Assembly: GCA_963556495.2 (NCBI GenBank)
Contig: OY747702.1
Span: 50,076,286 to 50,140,285 of the forward strand
Length of the DNA: 64,000 bases
DNA from: Valencia hispanica
Lineage: Eukaryota > Chordata > Actinopteri > Cyprinodontiformes > Valenciidae
Direction: 5' to 3'
Below the pieces are notes generated by a model. The model was given only the letters and a program-made list of their open reading frames with translations, had not been told where the DNA came from and did not search any database. Each line of letters starts with the position of its first letter. Position 1 is the stretch's first letter. Shown here one piece after another: positions 35,084 through 47,609 of the stretch. Made by a program: the position numbers and the translations under genes.

Positions 35084-36430
35084 ATGGCTAACCCTTCCTA
35101 TCCCCGTGACAATTTTGGACCCGAAACTGATTACCCCAACCCGATTCTGTGGCCGAATAAGGCCCCCGAGGGTGCCGAGTGCATTAAGGAAGTTAACGGG
35201 ACTGTGGTGGCATGTGGATGTTATAACCCGTTCCTGTGTGACGAAGGATGTGCTAGCCCGCCGGCTAATGCTAACGGAGAGGACGAGTTCGTACCGTCAT
35301 ACAGCCCCATCCAGACGCTGGTTCGCTGCACAAATCCTTTTGTTACCGGTTTTCAAGGTTACTGCCGCACAAGGAACACCGACAGCCACGTGTATGATAA
35401 TTCACCCCCTGCCCCACAGGGCCATTCCAACTTAAACCCCTTTTCTTTTGCTCACGTGAAAGGTGCTTTGTGCAGTACTCCCATGCCTGTGGCGCCAGCG
35501 CACCGTGCGTCTTTCCGAGACCCCAAGGAAACCATAAGCTATGAGCAAACCCCTGCACCCCGCCGTTGGAACCCAAGTAAGACCCGACATGTGTTTAGGC
35601 AGCCCCCATCAGACAGTGAAGACGACAGTGATCCCAGAGAGAAAATACCTACCCTACGGCCAGGCCAATATGACGGTACCACTCCGTGGAGGGATTTTCT
35701 TCATCCGGTTTAAGAGCTGTGCCGAAGCTAACTATTGGTCAGAAAGGACAATGTTAATTCAGCTGAAATTCTGCATAGTTGGAGCAGCAGGGGCTATTAT
35801 CCATAGAAATGCCCGTTCATTCAAATGGGACTACCGCCGCCTGGTGGAGGAACTGGAAACCGCATATGGCCCTTCATCTGACCATGCAGCTGCAGTTGCT
35901 GTTGAACTGAGGCAGCGAGTGCGTAAACCAGGTGAGGCCCTGCATGTATTTAGAGATGACATCTATGGCAAGGTGGTTGTAGCCTATGGTGACAGAGCAG
36001 AGATTGAATAGGACTCTATAGCTGTTGAAGTTTTCATAAACGGCCTGGGTGATGCAGAAGTAGTACAAAAACTGTTAGAGAAGCGTCTGGCCACACTTTC
36101 CAGTGCATATGAAATAGCCCATCGTCATGAAACCACCAAAAGGGCTGCATTCTATGTCACCAGTGCCATGCAGCCAGGAGCCCACATCTCAGCAAAACGC
36201 CGACCTCGTGCTGCTGTGGTCAGAGAAAAAGAAGAAAATGTGACTGTTGCCACTGTTCGCCTGCAGCTAGCCCACCGCCCAGTCGGCCCACCTCACGCAC
36301 CCAGTCAAAATGGCAAAATAACCACAAAATCTCTAAAAAGGGTGGTTTCCGCTGCCATAATTGTTAAGGTTGGGGTCACATTCAAAGGCAGTGCCCCTCC
36401 TCTCCCAAAACCACCAAGGCATCGGCCCTG
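35084..36430 (+). pseudogene. Gypsy gag, broken by frameshifts and stops
   Basis: The frame opens at 35084 (MANPSYPRDNFGPETDYPNP). Near 35700 it must shift at FLH/RFKSCAEANYW, where one base appears inserted. The capsid-like part then runs to an in-frame TAG at 36009-36011, continues as DSIAVEVFINGLGDAEVVQK, and shifts again between about 36230 and 36300. A CCHC zinc knuckle is legible at 36353-36394 (CHNC then GWGHIQRQC), but its fifth position is a TAA stop (36365-36367). Gag normally packages the element RNA. This copy cannot encode it. Confidence 0.85.
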
Positions 36431-39400
36431 AACAGCATTCCTTGTGGCATCCCAGAACCCACTGTGCTCCACCTGAAAGGTCAAAGTAGGGAGATGAGTG
36501 TCTACATGCGCCTCTATGAGTTGGAAGTGTGTGCTGTTTTGGACAGTGGGGCCCGGAGGAGCGTGCTGCCACTACGCCACTACAATGCCATCCACCCCGA
36601 TATGAGGCCCCCTGTACAGCCTTCAGTTGTTGAAAATTTGCTGGGTGTGGGTCCTGGAGACCTCCCTGTGGTGGGCGACGCCAATATAGCTGTCTGTATC
36701 AATTACCGCCAGGTGGACGTGGATTTCCTGGTGGCAGATACAGCTGGAAATGAAGTGTTGCTTGGACATCCCTTTCTCTGTCAAGCTGAAGCCCGCCTTG
36801 ATTTTGGCAGCCAACGCATCGTGCTGTTTGGTGAAGAAGTGCCTTACCACCAGACTGGGGCCGGCCCAAAGTCGCATGCAGTCCGACTAGCCAGAACTGT
36901 TGTGGTGGAACCGGGGCTAGAGTATATGGCAAGAGGTTAAGCGCATCCGATTGCAGCAGCTCAAGGAGACATGATGCTTAGTCCCACCAAAGGTTTTGTT
37001 GAGAAGCACAAAGTACTCATTGCCAGAGTCCTGGTCAGCACTCAGCCTTCTGGAACTGTTCCGCTTCGCCTTTTCAACCTCGACAGTAAGGCTGTGACCA
37101 TTAAGGAAGGATCCATTATTGGGCTCCTCCAGCAAGCTGATGGCGTTGATCCTTCCAGTGTACAAGCCACCGACTCGTCAACCAGTCCACTGGTGGTTCC
37201 CCCACACCTGCAGGAGCTTTATGCCCAAAGCTCCAGGGACCTCAATGACCGTGAGCAGCTCCAGCTTAAACATCTGCTTTGTACTCATAGCCATGTGTTT
37301 TCTACAGGCCCCGCTGACCTGTGCCGAACCAGCCTCATCCAGCACGACATCATAACCCGTCCTGGTGCTCCTGTCAAACAACACCCACGGAGGATGGCGG
37401 TGGAGAAGCAGCAGCACGCCGACAAGCAAATCCGGGAGAGCCTGCAGAGCGGTGTCGCTCAACGCAGCCACAGCAGCTGGGCCTCACCCATCGTTATGGT
37501 TCGAAAGAAGGATGGGACCTACCGCCTCTGCATCAACTATAGGGCCCTCAACGACCGCACCATTACAGATTCGTATCCACTACCACGTATACAGGATACG
37601 TTGGACACTCTCTCCACTGCCAGATGGTTCAGCACGCTGGACCTCGCTTCTGGGTACTGGCAGGTGGAGCTAACACCAAGAGCCCGCAAGGCGGCCGCCT
37701 TTTGCACAAGGTCGGGCCTGTTTGAGTGGAACGTTATGCCGTTTGGACTATGCAATGCCCCGGCGACGTTCCAGCGGCTAATGGATCGCGTCCTGGCTGG
37801 CATGCAGTGGGAGACCTGCCTGGTGTACCTGGATGACATCATCGTGCTGGCCAGGGATGTGCCACAGATGTTGCAGCAGCTTGGACAAGTATTTCACAGA
37901 CTCCAGCAGGCTAATTTGAAGCTGAAACCTGCTAAATGCTGCCTGTTATGCCGCCAGGTGGCCTACCTTGGTCACATAGTGTCAGAGCAAGGTGTTGCCA
38001 CTGACCCCAGCAAAGTTAATAAAGTCCAAGGGTGGCCCACACCGACATCCGTCCAGGAGGTCAGGCGCTTTGTCGGTTTGGCCTCATACTACCGACGGTT
38101 CATAAAAGACTTTGCCTCGATAGCAGGACCACTACACAACCTCACAAAGAAAAATGCACACTTCCAATGGGATGCTGAACACCAAGCAGTTTTCGATGAG
38201 CTGAAGAGTCGTCTCACGACGGCCCCTGTGCTCGGCTATCCACTGGACAGTGGTGAAATGTTACTCGACACGGATGCTAGTGACACAGGCATCGGTGCTG
38301 TACTGTCACAAATGCAGCAAGGCGTGGAACGTGTGCTGGCGTATGGCAGTCGCAAGCTGACATGGACTAAACAAAATTACTGTGCCACGAGACGTGAACT
38401 ACTGGCCATTGTGAATTTCACATCGCATTTTCGCCAGTACCTCCTCGGCCGGCCTTTCAAGGTGCGGACAGACGATAGCAGTTTGCGCTGGCTAACAAAG
38501 ATGAAGGAGCCAGAAGGACAGTTGGCTCGGTGGCTCGAGAAGCTTGCTGAATACGACTTTGAGATCATCCATCGTCCAGGTCGGCTGCACACAAATGCTG
38601 ACACTCTCTCCAGAAGACCCTGTTGCCAGTCCTGTCCATGCAAAGTACAGGACTCCGTCACTCATCCCCGGAGCACCAGTCATCAGGCGGTCCAGTGTGA
38701 GTTGGACTCTTACACCAGCTCCCTGTTGCTGAGTCCGGTGGGGGTAGAGGGACAACCGGTTACTACAGCGGTGTGTCCGGTGGGGGTAAGTCGAAACACC
38801 TCCACACCTGACACAGAGACTATAGACCAAAACACCCTTATCACATCAGGGATTTCACATCAAAATATCCCTACTGATGCAAACACACCACATGAGAGCA
38901 TCCATGCTACTATACACACAGTAAAACTGACAGAGAAAATATATGTAACTAATACTTGTGATACTGCCTCTTTGTTTCATGGCTGGACCATGGGGGAGCT
39001 GAGCCAAGCCCAGGACGCTGATGCTGATATTGCACCCATACGCACCTGGATGGAGGCCAGCAGCGAGCGCCCCCCATGGACAGCTGTTTCACCATGCAGC
39101 CCAGCCACTAAGGCATACTGGACTCAATGGAAACGACTTTACCTTAGAGATGGAGTACTTGTTCGTCGTTTCTACTGCATTGACGACACCAAGTTCTACC
39201 CCCAAATTGTTCTGCCTCGCAAGCTCCGACCAGAGGTGATGAGCCAGATGCATGAAGGACCTGTGGGAGGACATTTTGTAGAGCGCACCATGGCCAGACT
39301 ACGAACCCGATACTACTGGTACCATATGAAGGAAGATGTTGCTCTCTGGTGCCGTACTTTTACCAGCTGTGCATCCAAAGCCCGCAGAACGCAGAAACCG

Positions 39401-40529
39401 CTACGTGCTTGTGATACAAGATTACTTCACAAAGTGGACTGAAGCGTTTCCTATTCCTGATGAGCGAGCTACAACGGTCGCTGAGGTTGTTGCATCGGAG
39501 TGGGTGTGCCGGTACGGAATACCCCAGGCCTTACACAGCGACCAGGGCCGAAATTTTGAATCTGAGGTTTTCCGAGAGATGTGCTGCCTGTTCGGTATAG
39601 AGAAGACACATACAGCGCCATTCAGACCTCAGTCAGATGGCAAGATCGAACGTTTCAATGCTACTCTCCAGAAGATACTGGCCACCACAGCAGAACGTTG
39701 TCACTGGGAATGGGACCTGATGATTCCGTATGCTGTTATGGCCTTCAGGGCAACCAAACACAGTGCTACAGGTCTCACCCCAAACTTCATGATCTTCAGC
39801 CGGGAAGTGAGTGAGCCAGTGGACCTTGTTGCGGGACTGCCCCCTGATCCAGACAAACAATCCTCAGCTCCCGAGTATGTACAGCAGATGCGTGAGCGGT
39901 TGGAGCTGGCTCACCTCATCACTAGAGAAGCTCTAGGTGTGTCAGTCACACGCGCAAAGAGACAGTATGATAAGAACTGTTACCGCACACACTACAAGAT
40001 TGGAGATCCTGTGTGGTATCTCATCAAAGGAACACGTCATGTTAAGAATAAAGTCAAAAAGTTCCTTCCATCATATGAAGGGCCATTCTTCGTCCTGGGA
40101 CAACTGGACGACCTCGTGTACCGGATCCAGAAGAGCCCAAGGTCCAAAGTGAAAGTCGTCCACCATGACCAGTTAAAGCCTTACCGCTCCCGTGAACCCC
40201 TGGATAACTCCTGGGTACTGGATCAAGCTCCGCATTGGACACCTACAGAGGTCCCGCCACCAACCCTGGAGGAGGACCTGGAGGACAGTGATCTGGGTCT
40301 GCGCGGATTGTTCTCCACGACCACCAACGTCAGCGCCGGCTCCCCTCGGCCGTCCACCCTGACTCTGGCCGATTCCACTTCGGTTGTGCTAATCCCATCC
40401 TCCCCTTCCCATGTAGACCATGAGGATGGCTGGGGTGCGGTGGGTGAACCACACTATGAGGGGCAGCGGATTGGATGGTCGAGGCGGCGGCAGAAACCAC
40501 CAGACCGGTATGGCGAGTGGGTCACTTGA
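36431..40529 (+). pseudogene. Gypsy pol: protease, RT, RNase H, integrase with deletion
   Basis: Protease: the catalytic LDSGA is at 36539-36553 and HPFL follows. An in-frame TAA at 36938-36940 separates it from RT. Reverse transcriptase: LPRIQDTLDTL, FSTLDLASGYWQ, FGLCNAPATFQRLM and the catalytic YLDD at 37826-37837. RNase H: LDTDASDTGIGAVL, RRELLAIV and NADTLSR. Integrase: zinc-finger histidines HEGPVGGH, with WCRTFTSC where F replaces a usual Cys. Then near 39385-39395 a deletion with frame change removes the segment carrying the first catalytic Asp. HSDQGRNFES (second Asp) and KIERFNATLQ (Glu) survive in the new frame. A GPF/Y-like module (YEGPFFV...HHDQLKPY) follows. Confidence 0.88.
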
Positions 40530-40998
40530 CCGGTCCAGCTAGCATGGACAGTTCCAAGTGGGACAGGTGACTTGGTTCCATTTTAGGTCAACCTTGTCTT
40601 CCAGTTTTTTTTCTATTACTTTTGTTCACCAAAGTTACGTTTTCTACTGTTCTGATGTTTACATATATATAAAAAAAGTTACTGGAGAACTAAGGGGTTT
40701 ACGTACAGGCACTTACTCATTTGTATTTGTTTCCCTAGGTATTCTAGGTTAATTGATATAGCCCTGATTGCCTGAGTGATGATTGCCATTGTGTAAGCTC
40801 TTTTGTTTGCTTTATAGCATCTATAATGCTTTATTTTGCATCTTGTACACCTCAAATGAGCTAATTTTATCACTGAGATTGTTAGAACTGCCTGGTGTTT
40901 GTGCAGTAATGGTTGACACAGCTATCTCTGAACCTTATAGGGATGTGCTCCAGTTATGCATTACGGCGCTGGAGTGGAATTATTTCTTAATTGCCACC

Positions 40999-41012
40999 CA
41001 GGGTGGGGGTAG
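40999..41012 (+). other. Polypurine tract of the gypsy element
   Basis: CAGGGTGGGGGTAG lies directly before the 3' LTR start (41013). This is the expected plus-strand primer position. Confidence 0.6.
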
Positions 41013-41377
41013 TGTTGGAGGATTTGCCACATCAGATGTGATTGTTAGCTCAGTGTATGGTGTGTATTGCGGGGTGTGTTCGTGCGCATGCGCGCAGCGC
41101 TAAGTGTGGTGAGTTTAGCTTCCGCCCGGTGTGTATATGCGGGCAGCCGGGGTAGGCAGCAGCAGGAAAGTACGTGGAGTGTATTAATGTGCGTTGCAGC
41201 GATTAAAGCCCATCTCTCCAGTGACCCAGTGCCTTGGCTGTTTTTCTGTGCTCCACCACATCGACGCAAGAGACGGGAGTTAACCCCGGAGACGGAACGG
41301 TGTCTTCGGCCCTGGAGGAAGTCTCTCCCCTGTGTCTCCAGACCACGGTCAGGGGGCTGAAGCAGGAAGGGTTAACA
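41013..41377 (+). repeat. 3' LTR of the gypsy element (365 bp)
   Basis: Same length as the 5' LTR, starting TGTTGGAGGATTTGCC and ending GGGTTAACA. It is followed by GCAG, the target duplication, and then by the resumed LINE sequence. Confidence 0.93.
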
Positions 41378-41615
41378 GCAGCATAACTACAGAGATAGCT
41401 CAGGATGACCTTAGCCACACTAACTATAAGCTTTATCAAAAAGGAAAGTTTTAAGCCTGGCCTTAAAAGTAAACAGAGTGTCTGCCTCACGGACTAAAAC
41501 TGGGAGCTGGTTCCACAGGAGAGGAGCCTGATAACTAAAAGATCTGCTTCCCATTCTACTTTTAGAAACCCTAGGAACTACAAGTAAACCTGCAGTCTGA
41601 AGGCGAAGTGCGAAG
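41378..41615 (-). mobile_element. L2-like LINE copy, part after the gypsy insertion
   Basis: This continues the copy interrupted at 34583. In reverse it gives the 3' UTR and the last part of the RT frame (RQTLCLLLR...KLSFLIKLI). Similarity stops near 41615, so the element was 5' truncated there. Its frame is closest to the copies at 3.6 and 47.1 kb. Confidence 0.85.
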
Positions 41616-42509
41616 TTAATGATTTGAAGTTTTAGGTTGACAGGTTTAACTTCATTTTAATTGGCAGTAGTTTCAGCAGCTAAAGCTAGATGATAGTTGT
41701 AGTTAGAGTAAGAACTTTAAACTTTTAATTTCTTATCTGACTGAACCCACAAGGATTTTAACTCTTTATTGGAAATGCACATAGCAGAAGTAAACCTTTT
41801 AGTTTTTATCAGTGTGTTTACATGCATTTAGTGTGATTACTCAAATGTTTATGATAGCTTTTATTAAACCCAAAAAAGATTTATTTTTCTTTAATATTAC
41901 ACAGGATCAGATGAAGGTTTTTAAAGAAATTACCAATAAACAGCAAACAAGAAAAAATAAGTTATCAGTGTCCAATGTAAAACACATTTAAGCTGTTTTC
42001 CACTCATCTAAGATCAGGTTTCAGATGTAACAGGTCCAAGATTGAAACCCAGACTTCACATTCCCCAACAGTACTCTTCAGCTCCTGCTGCGGGGGTCTC
42101 AAAAGGTTCCTGGAACAGAATAATAGTCTCACAGGACCCCTGAGTTGAAGTGAGCAGTCCACCTTTGTCCTTAAGCTCAGCAGGGCGCAGACTGAGGAGG
42201 AAACTAAATGGGCTCCATGTGAACCCATCACCAAAGAGTGATGTTGAGGTCAAGTGCAGTATGAGGGTGTGGCCTGGGTCAGATAATACCAATCCCCAGC
42301 TTTATAATCTGACTAAATATATAATGCAAGTAAAATTACTTAATGCGTAAACTTCTAACCTCTTCCAGCTAACTTTACACAGTTCTGTTACCCTTCCCAT
42401 GAACCCATAAACTGATTGTCTGAATAAAGGAAATACTTACTGCCTGTAGATATTGAACACTGCCGGCTGGTGCCTCTTTGCTTACTCATAGTAAGATATC
42501 TCCAACTAC
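41616..42509. other. Intergenic DNA, nothing recognised
   Basis: No gene or repeat family was recognised. Open frames here are short, and several overlap on both strands. Confidence 0.4.
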
Positions 42510-43190
42510 AAAATTAAATGTATTCACTTTTGCCACAATTTGAGAGGGCCAAGCCTAATGTTCTACACAACTGCCTAATTGAATGTCCAGGACCTGAAGA
42601 GAGGATTTCCCTATTCTATAGTTTACTACAGGTGATTAGCACTCCTTCTGTTTCAATTGAAAAAGAGTGGGTAAAAGAACTCGAGACCCCTTTGCCTGAT
42701 GATATCTGGCAGGAGACCTTGCGTAATATAAGTACAATTTCTATAAATGCCCACCACTGCCTGATCCAATATAAAATTATACACAGTCTACACTACTCAA
42801 GAAAGAACATTGATAAAATCTATACTGTTTGTTCTCCCCCTTGTGAAAAACGCATGATAGTGTGGCACTTTGCACTTTGTTCAAAGCTTCGGATTTTTGG
42901 TGGGATAATTTTACATATTTGTCTAATGTTCTAAAAGTTAGGATTGACCGAAGTCCTACGGTAATCATCTTTGGGACTTCTAAAATACAGGGCCTGCAGC
43001 GTGCACAAAGGTTTTTTGTCACATGCACTGATCATTGCAGAGAAACTTATCCTGCAGCTTTGGAAGGGCAAAGATGTTCCTGTACAAAACATGACGCTTA
43101 TGGAACTCATAAACACACTTCACCTTGAGAAATTGAGATATCCCGTTACTGACAATGTGAATGATTTTGATTAAAACTGGCAACCTTTAA
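42510..43190 (+). pseudogene. L1/Tx1-clade LINE C-terminal fragment
   Basis: The frames give KEWVKELETPLPDDIWQETL, then INAHHCLIQYKIIHSLHYSR, SPPCEKRMIVWHFALCSK and, shifted, FWWDNFTYLSNVL. A late piece reads LILQLWKGKDVP...LHLEKLRYPV. This matches the C-terminal order of L1/Tx1-type LINE ORF2 (a W.....I...S.n.r.qlIQyK.lhr.y segment, then a C..C..H-like segment). Frameshifts split it, and a cysteine-histidine motif is incomplete. It is a different clade from the L2-like copies. Confidence 0.65.
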
Positions 43191-44475
43191 TCTTCCATTT
43201 TGGTTATGTTTAACTCAGGCCTGGTTCACACGACAGGATTTTTGTCCCAATTCTCCCCTTCTGACAATTGCAAGGACGCCCCTGATTATCGGGATGGCTC
43301 TTAAGATAATCCTAACAGATATTGCTGCCATGAGTGGCGTGCTGAGAGCGCTCTGGTCTGCTAGGAAGGACGTCGGGACCGCTCTGATCTCAAATCAGGG
43401 ATATTCAACAAGTTGGATTGTATTGGTCAGTGTGTTTTGTGTTGCGAGGACAAATTGAGCATACAGCCTGTGGAATGTGAGGTGTAGCCATTCAGAAAGC
43501 GAGATAAAAAGACAGGGATACGCCTTGGAAGCGTCTATTATTATTATTTTCAATTGTCGGCTTACTTGACTGCAGTCCACAAACGCATAGAAACAGAGAT
43601 CAATCAGAGCAAAGTGTGTCACCTCCATATCTATGTTTATAAAGTAGAGCCCCTGCTCCTGATGATCTCCACTCCTTTATGTAATGGCTTTTTTTGGGGT
43701 CGTTTCTTCTCCATTAAAACTAGTCCACAAACAGTTGCCAATGCCTCCCCCTCAGCCGCCTTGTTTATTTACTCTGAAGTCAAATTTTTTCTCGTGAGGT
43801 TTTGTGAGATTTCCCATCTGCTTGAGAAAGTGAGCAGATGTTAAAAGGGGGACGGCTTGTTAAGGCCTAAGGTTTCTCCAGTGAAAAAATGAGAATATAA
43901 GAAGAATTGACACGTCAGTAACTACAGTATGCGTGCAAGAGCAGAAGAGCATTCTCTCCTCCACATACAACCACTGTAACCTTTAAATTATCACATTTCA
44001 TCATCTGTTGGCATTTAAACTTCAGCTGTTTTAAGATATTTGAAATACCAACCATGCTGTTTGTTTCTGGTATTAATCTGAATCTGAGCAAGGATATTTT
44101 TATTCTGTGTATGAGGTTAGTTCTCAGCAAACAATTAATCAACTGAAATATGGACAATTACAGCATGTAATTCAAAAGGCCAAGAGTCGTTTGGATAAAA
44201 CAAACATTCTTAGATCTCTTGGTCATGCAGTTTAATATATTTTGGCAACCAGTGGGGAGCAATTAGAATGGTTAGCAACTTTGCAACTCTGGATCGCTGT
44301 TCCCATAGTATGCTTTTCGGAAAATTCACATCTTTTTCTATGTTTCAGTGTAGAAATTTACCAGCAAAATGTAAATCTATGAGCTTCACATACACATGTA
44401 AAATCTGATGGTTCTTTCTATACCTATTATGGGATTGAATATTAATTTGACCAGTCATTAAGAAGATTCAGAATA
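43191..44475. other. Intergenic DNA; possible MITE near 43216
   Basis: GGCCTGGTTCACACGACAGG at 43219 resembles the terminus of a known kind of fish non-autonomous element, but the matching right end was not found. The rest is unassigned. Confidence 0.35.
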
Positions 44476-46430
44476 AATAATGCTGCAAGCAGCCTTGAAC
44501 GGCTCTCGAAGCTCATGGCCGCTCCAGACGCACGTACTGACAACTCAGTGCCATCTCAACGCTTCCAGTGAGCCTCCTGATCAAATCTACATGACAAAGT
44601 GTTCAAAAGGCACAACATGACAGCTTTCGATCTAAATGGCTGACTTTCTGTGGGGTATGGACCCTGGTTTCCACAGACTTTTTACAGGTCTTCAGAAACT
44701 ACAAACTGTTTATGTACTGAATTTCAAGTTACACAAACTTGTTTTCACTACCTTGCCAAAGCTAGATGTTGACAAACAGGCTCAAGAAATCGTTTATCCC
44801 TGCTGCCATTGCTTTTCTTAATAAGTGACTTTTATTCTGTCTTCTGTACTTGATGTTTGTTGTTGTTTTTCAACATTGTTTTAGATATTGTCGACTTCTG
44901 ATCCGCAATGCCTTAAGACTATGAAGGGCCTAAGTCTCATCCCTTTCCAGTCAGCTCATAGGTCCCCTGACCGAAGTAAAATGAATGAAAGTCAACAGAG
45001 CAATAAAAGTTTTTTCTGGTCCGCTTTGCCTTACGCATTGAATCTCACATACTGTATGCTGTACCTTTATTTAAATGATAACTAATGATGTACGTTTCGA
45101 GTGTGTTTGTCATGTGATTTATTTGTTTGTAAAAATTTGCAATTAAAATGACTACAAATCAGAAGTCGCATATATGACGTCACGTTAGGTAACGTTAGCT
45201 AGCACTTGAAATACTCATCGAGACCTTGTAGAGCTTGTCCCTCATGTATGACGCTGTATCTTTTGCCGCCTGTGGAAAATGTGTGTTTTCTCAGCATCAA
45301 AATGTGTCTTAAAGCTACATTGTGTAAGAACTTCTCCCATCTAGCGGTGAAAAAACCAACTGAATATTAAATTCTAGCCCCACCTCCCACCCGGTATTCC
45401 GAGGGCGTTTTAACGCCTACGGTGGCAGTTTCATGCCAAGGTTAAAATGGCTTCCAGTACTACGACTTCGTCCAGTGTTCCTTCCAGTGATGAGGTTACT
45501 TTAGAAAACTACATTGCATTTAGTTATATAGTCAAATGTCTGCCGCATTGCGAGTAGACAATCTCCCTCTGGCATTCGGCACGGTGCAACTGAGTATAGC
45601 CAAATCGCGAAAGGCGGAGGTAGAATTTCCAGGAATGTCCCTTGTTGGCGAATGTATTTTTAAAGATGGAGGCTCAACATGGATTCAGCCAGTCGCGCGA
45701 CTCGCTCGTATGTTTTCTGAACAGCAGATTCTACACTTACAAGAATACTTTCATTAGTAGGTGGAAGTAATTACACATGAATGAGCACATATTTTTGAAA
45801 GAACAAAGGGGTTTTTGCTAGGAATGAACTTAAAAAAATACAAAATGTAGCTTTAAAAATTCATGGACATCATATGTTGAATCCATGGCACATTTCAAAC
45901 TGGATCAGAAATTAACTTTTATCACTCCATTGACTCTCATTGATATTTTTTGACTGCAGGGGACACATGGACCGGATGTAGGCCTAAATGGGCTTGACTT
46001 AGGTGAAAACTAGAGTCAAACCTATGGCCACGGTGTGATGCCTGACTTTGCCACACTGACACAACCCCACCCTCTTTCGTAACCTCTCAGTACTCTGAAT
46101 GAAGTTACACAAAAAGTTTTATACTACTTACCCTGTGTGTGGAAGTTAGTACACGTTCTAATTTTATGGCAATAGGCCATACTTTGAGGTTTAACCACAC
46201 CCACATGCTTTGAGGCAGCAAAACCCTTTGAATGACCTTTGATCTCCAGACACTTCTGGTTCATTTTGAAGTCTGTATGTCAAAAACTACAAGTGGAGTT
46301 GGTTCAAATACAATGTGTGTAAATGGCACAACATCTCAGCTTTGATCAAAATGGCCAACTTCCCATGGGGTTTGCACCATAGCTCCAAGATACTTTTTGT
46401 AGGTGCTGAGACACTATAAAATTTCAATGC
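44476..46430. repeat. Interspersed repeat with internal repetition, split by a MITE
   Basis: It begins near GCTGCAAGCAGCCTTGAACG, a motif common in fish repeats as I recall. Two similar blocks, 44598-44700 and 46316-46420, share GGCACAACAT, a variant of CAGCTTTGATC and AATGGC...ACTT...TGTGGGGT. The 540-bp MITE at 45313 sits between them. The family class is unknown to me. Confidence 0.45.
45313..45852. mobile_element. TTAA-flanked MITE, 540 bp
   Basis: TTAA flanks both sides (45309-45312 and 45853-45856). The left end AGCTACATTGTGTAAGAA matches the right end read inward, AGCTACATTTTGTATTTT. There is no transposase. A similar left end (TTAAAGATACAGTGTGTAC) occurs alone at 58652. Confidence 0.78.
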
Positions 46431-47520
46431 AATTATTTTTATTTATTTAGTGCCTATTCATAACATAATAATTTCAATACAAACATTCCAATCAGTTTAA
46501 AGTTTTAGCTAGTTTTCTATGTAAGGAATCCCAGCAGATTGCATGGAGTCATTCACTGGCAGTTGCGCCACGTTGATGCAGACTCCAACCACAGCAATCC
46601 CTCAGCAATTCCTCATACTGAGCACACATGTAGCGACAGTGGAGAGGAAAAACTCCCCTTTAACAGGAAGAAACCTCCAGCCATACCTGGCTCAGTATGA
46701 GCGGCGATCTGCCACAGAGCAGAAACACAGAAAGAACAAAATGACTAATGTAGGAGTTCTTTCTATTTTAAAGAAAGTAAAAAGTTGATAGTAGGACTCA
46801 GAGGATGCTCAGTGACTGGGATGCCCCCTGTCCAACAGGGCATTGCAGCTAAGCAGGATATCAGACCAGGTGTAGGTTCTATGGAGAGAAAACACTAAGG
46901 GAATACAAAGTTAACAGTCAAAATAACAGCAAATAATCCAACTGGAGAGAAGTAGAAGAGAAAAGTAGCAGAGTGAACAAGAGTGGTCAGTCTCCGGATG
47001 ACCTAAGCCACTCTAACTATAAGCTTTATCAAGAAGGAAAGTTTTAAACCTGGCCTTAAAAGTAGACAGAGTGTCTGCCTCACGGACTAAAACTGGGAAC
47101 GGGTCCCACAGGAGACATGATAACTAAAATATCTGGCTCTCATTCTACTTTTAGAAATCCTAGCAACCACCAGTAAACCTGCAGTCTGAGAGCGAAGTGC
47201 TCTGTTAGGAACATGTGGAACAATCAGATCTCAGATGTATGATGGAGCTTGATTATTATGTGTAAAAAGGAGGATCTTAAATTCTATTCTGGATTTAACA
47301 GGGAGCCAATGAAGGGAAGCTAAAACGGGAGAAATGTGATCTCTCTTTTTATTATTCATCAGAACTCTTGCTGCTGCATTTTAGATCAACTGAAGGCTTT
47401 TTAATTGCATTTTGTGGACTTCCTGATAGTAAAGCATTACAGTAGTCCAGCCTTGAAGCAATACATGCATGGAGTAGCTTTTCAGCATCACTCCTGGACA
47501 GGATATTTTCTAATGTTGTG
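46431..47520 (-). pseudogene. L2-like LINE 3' end with RT C-terminus
   Basis: In reverse this copy spans from the RT segment SRLDYC (about 47450), through IQNAAARVL and LHWLPV-like stretches, to the 3' UTR and the TTTATTTA tail near 46435. It is the longest family copy in the window and matches 2985-3830 in coding content, with decayed frames. Confidence 0.78.
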
Positions 47521-47609
47521 CCACAGATAGGTAGAATTTGGCTATGAATAATTATGAATAACTGCCTAGGGCAATTATTAAGAAGATTAATAATTGTATG
47601 TAAAAATTA

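Larger units (their letters stand above)
34584..41377 (+). mobile_element. Ty3/gypsy LTR retrotransposon, 6.8 kb, near-complete but defective
   Basis: Two 365-bp LTRs flank primer site, gag, protease, reverse transcriptase, RNase H, integrase and a polypurine tract. The 4-base duplication GCAG is exact (34580-34583 and 41378-41381). The LTRs differ at six positions (about 98.4% identical), so the insertion is fairly recent relative to the other repeats here. Gag has two frameshifts and two stops, and pol has one stop plus an integrase deletion. It cannot move alone. No envelope-like frame exists between 40530 and 41012. No chromodomain was seen after the integrase. Confidence 0.93.

Noticed and set aside
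40530..41012. Possible envelope gene in the gypsy element
   Set aside because: Only about 480 bp without a substantial frame, signal peptide or membrane helix lies between integrase and the 3' LTR.
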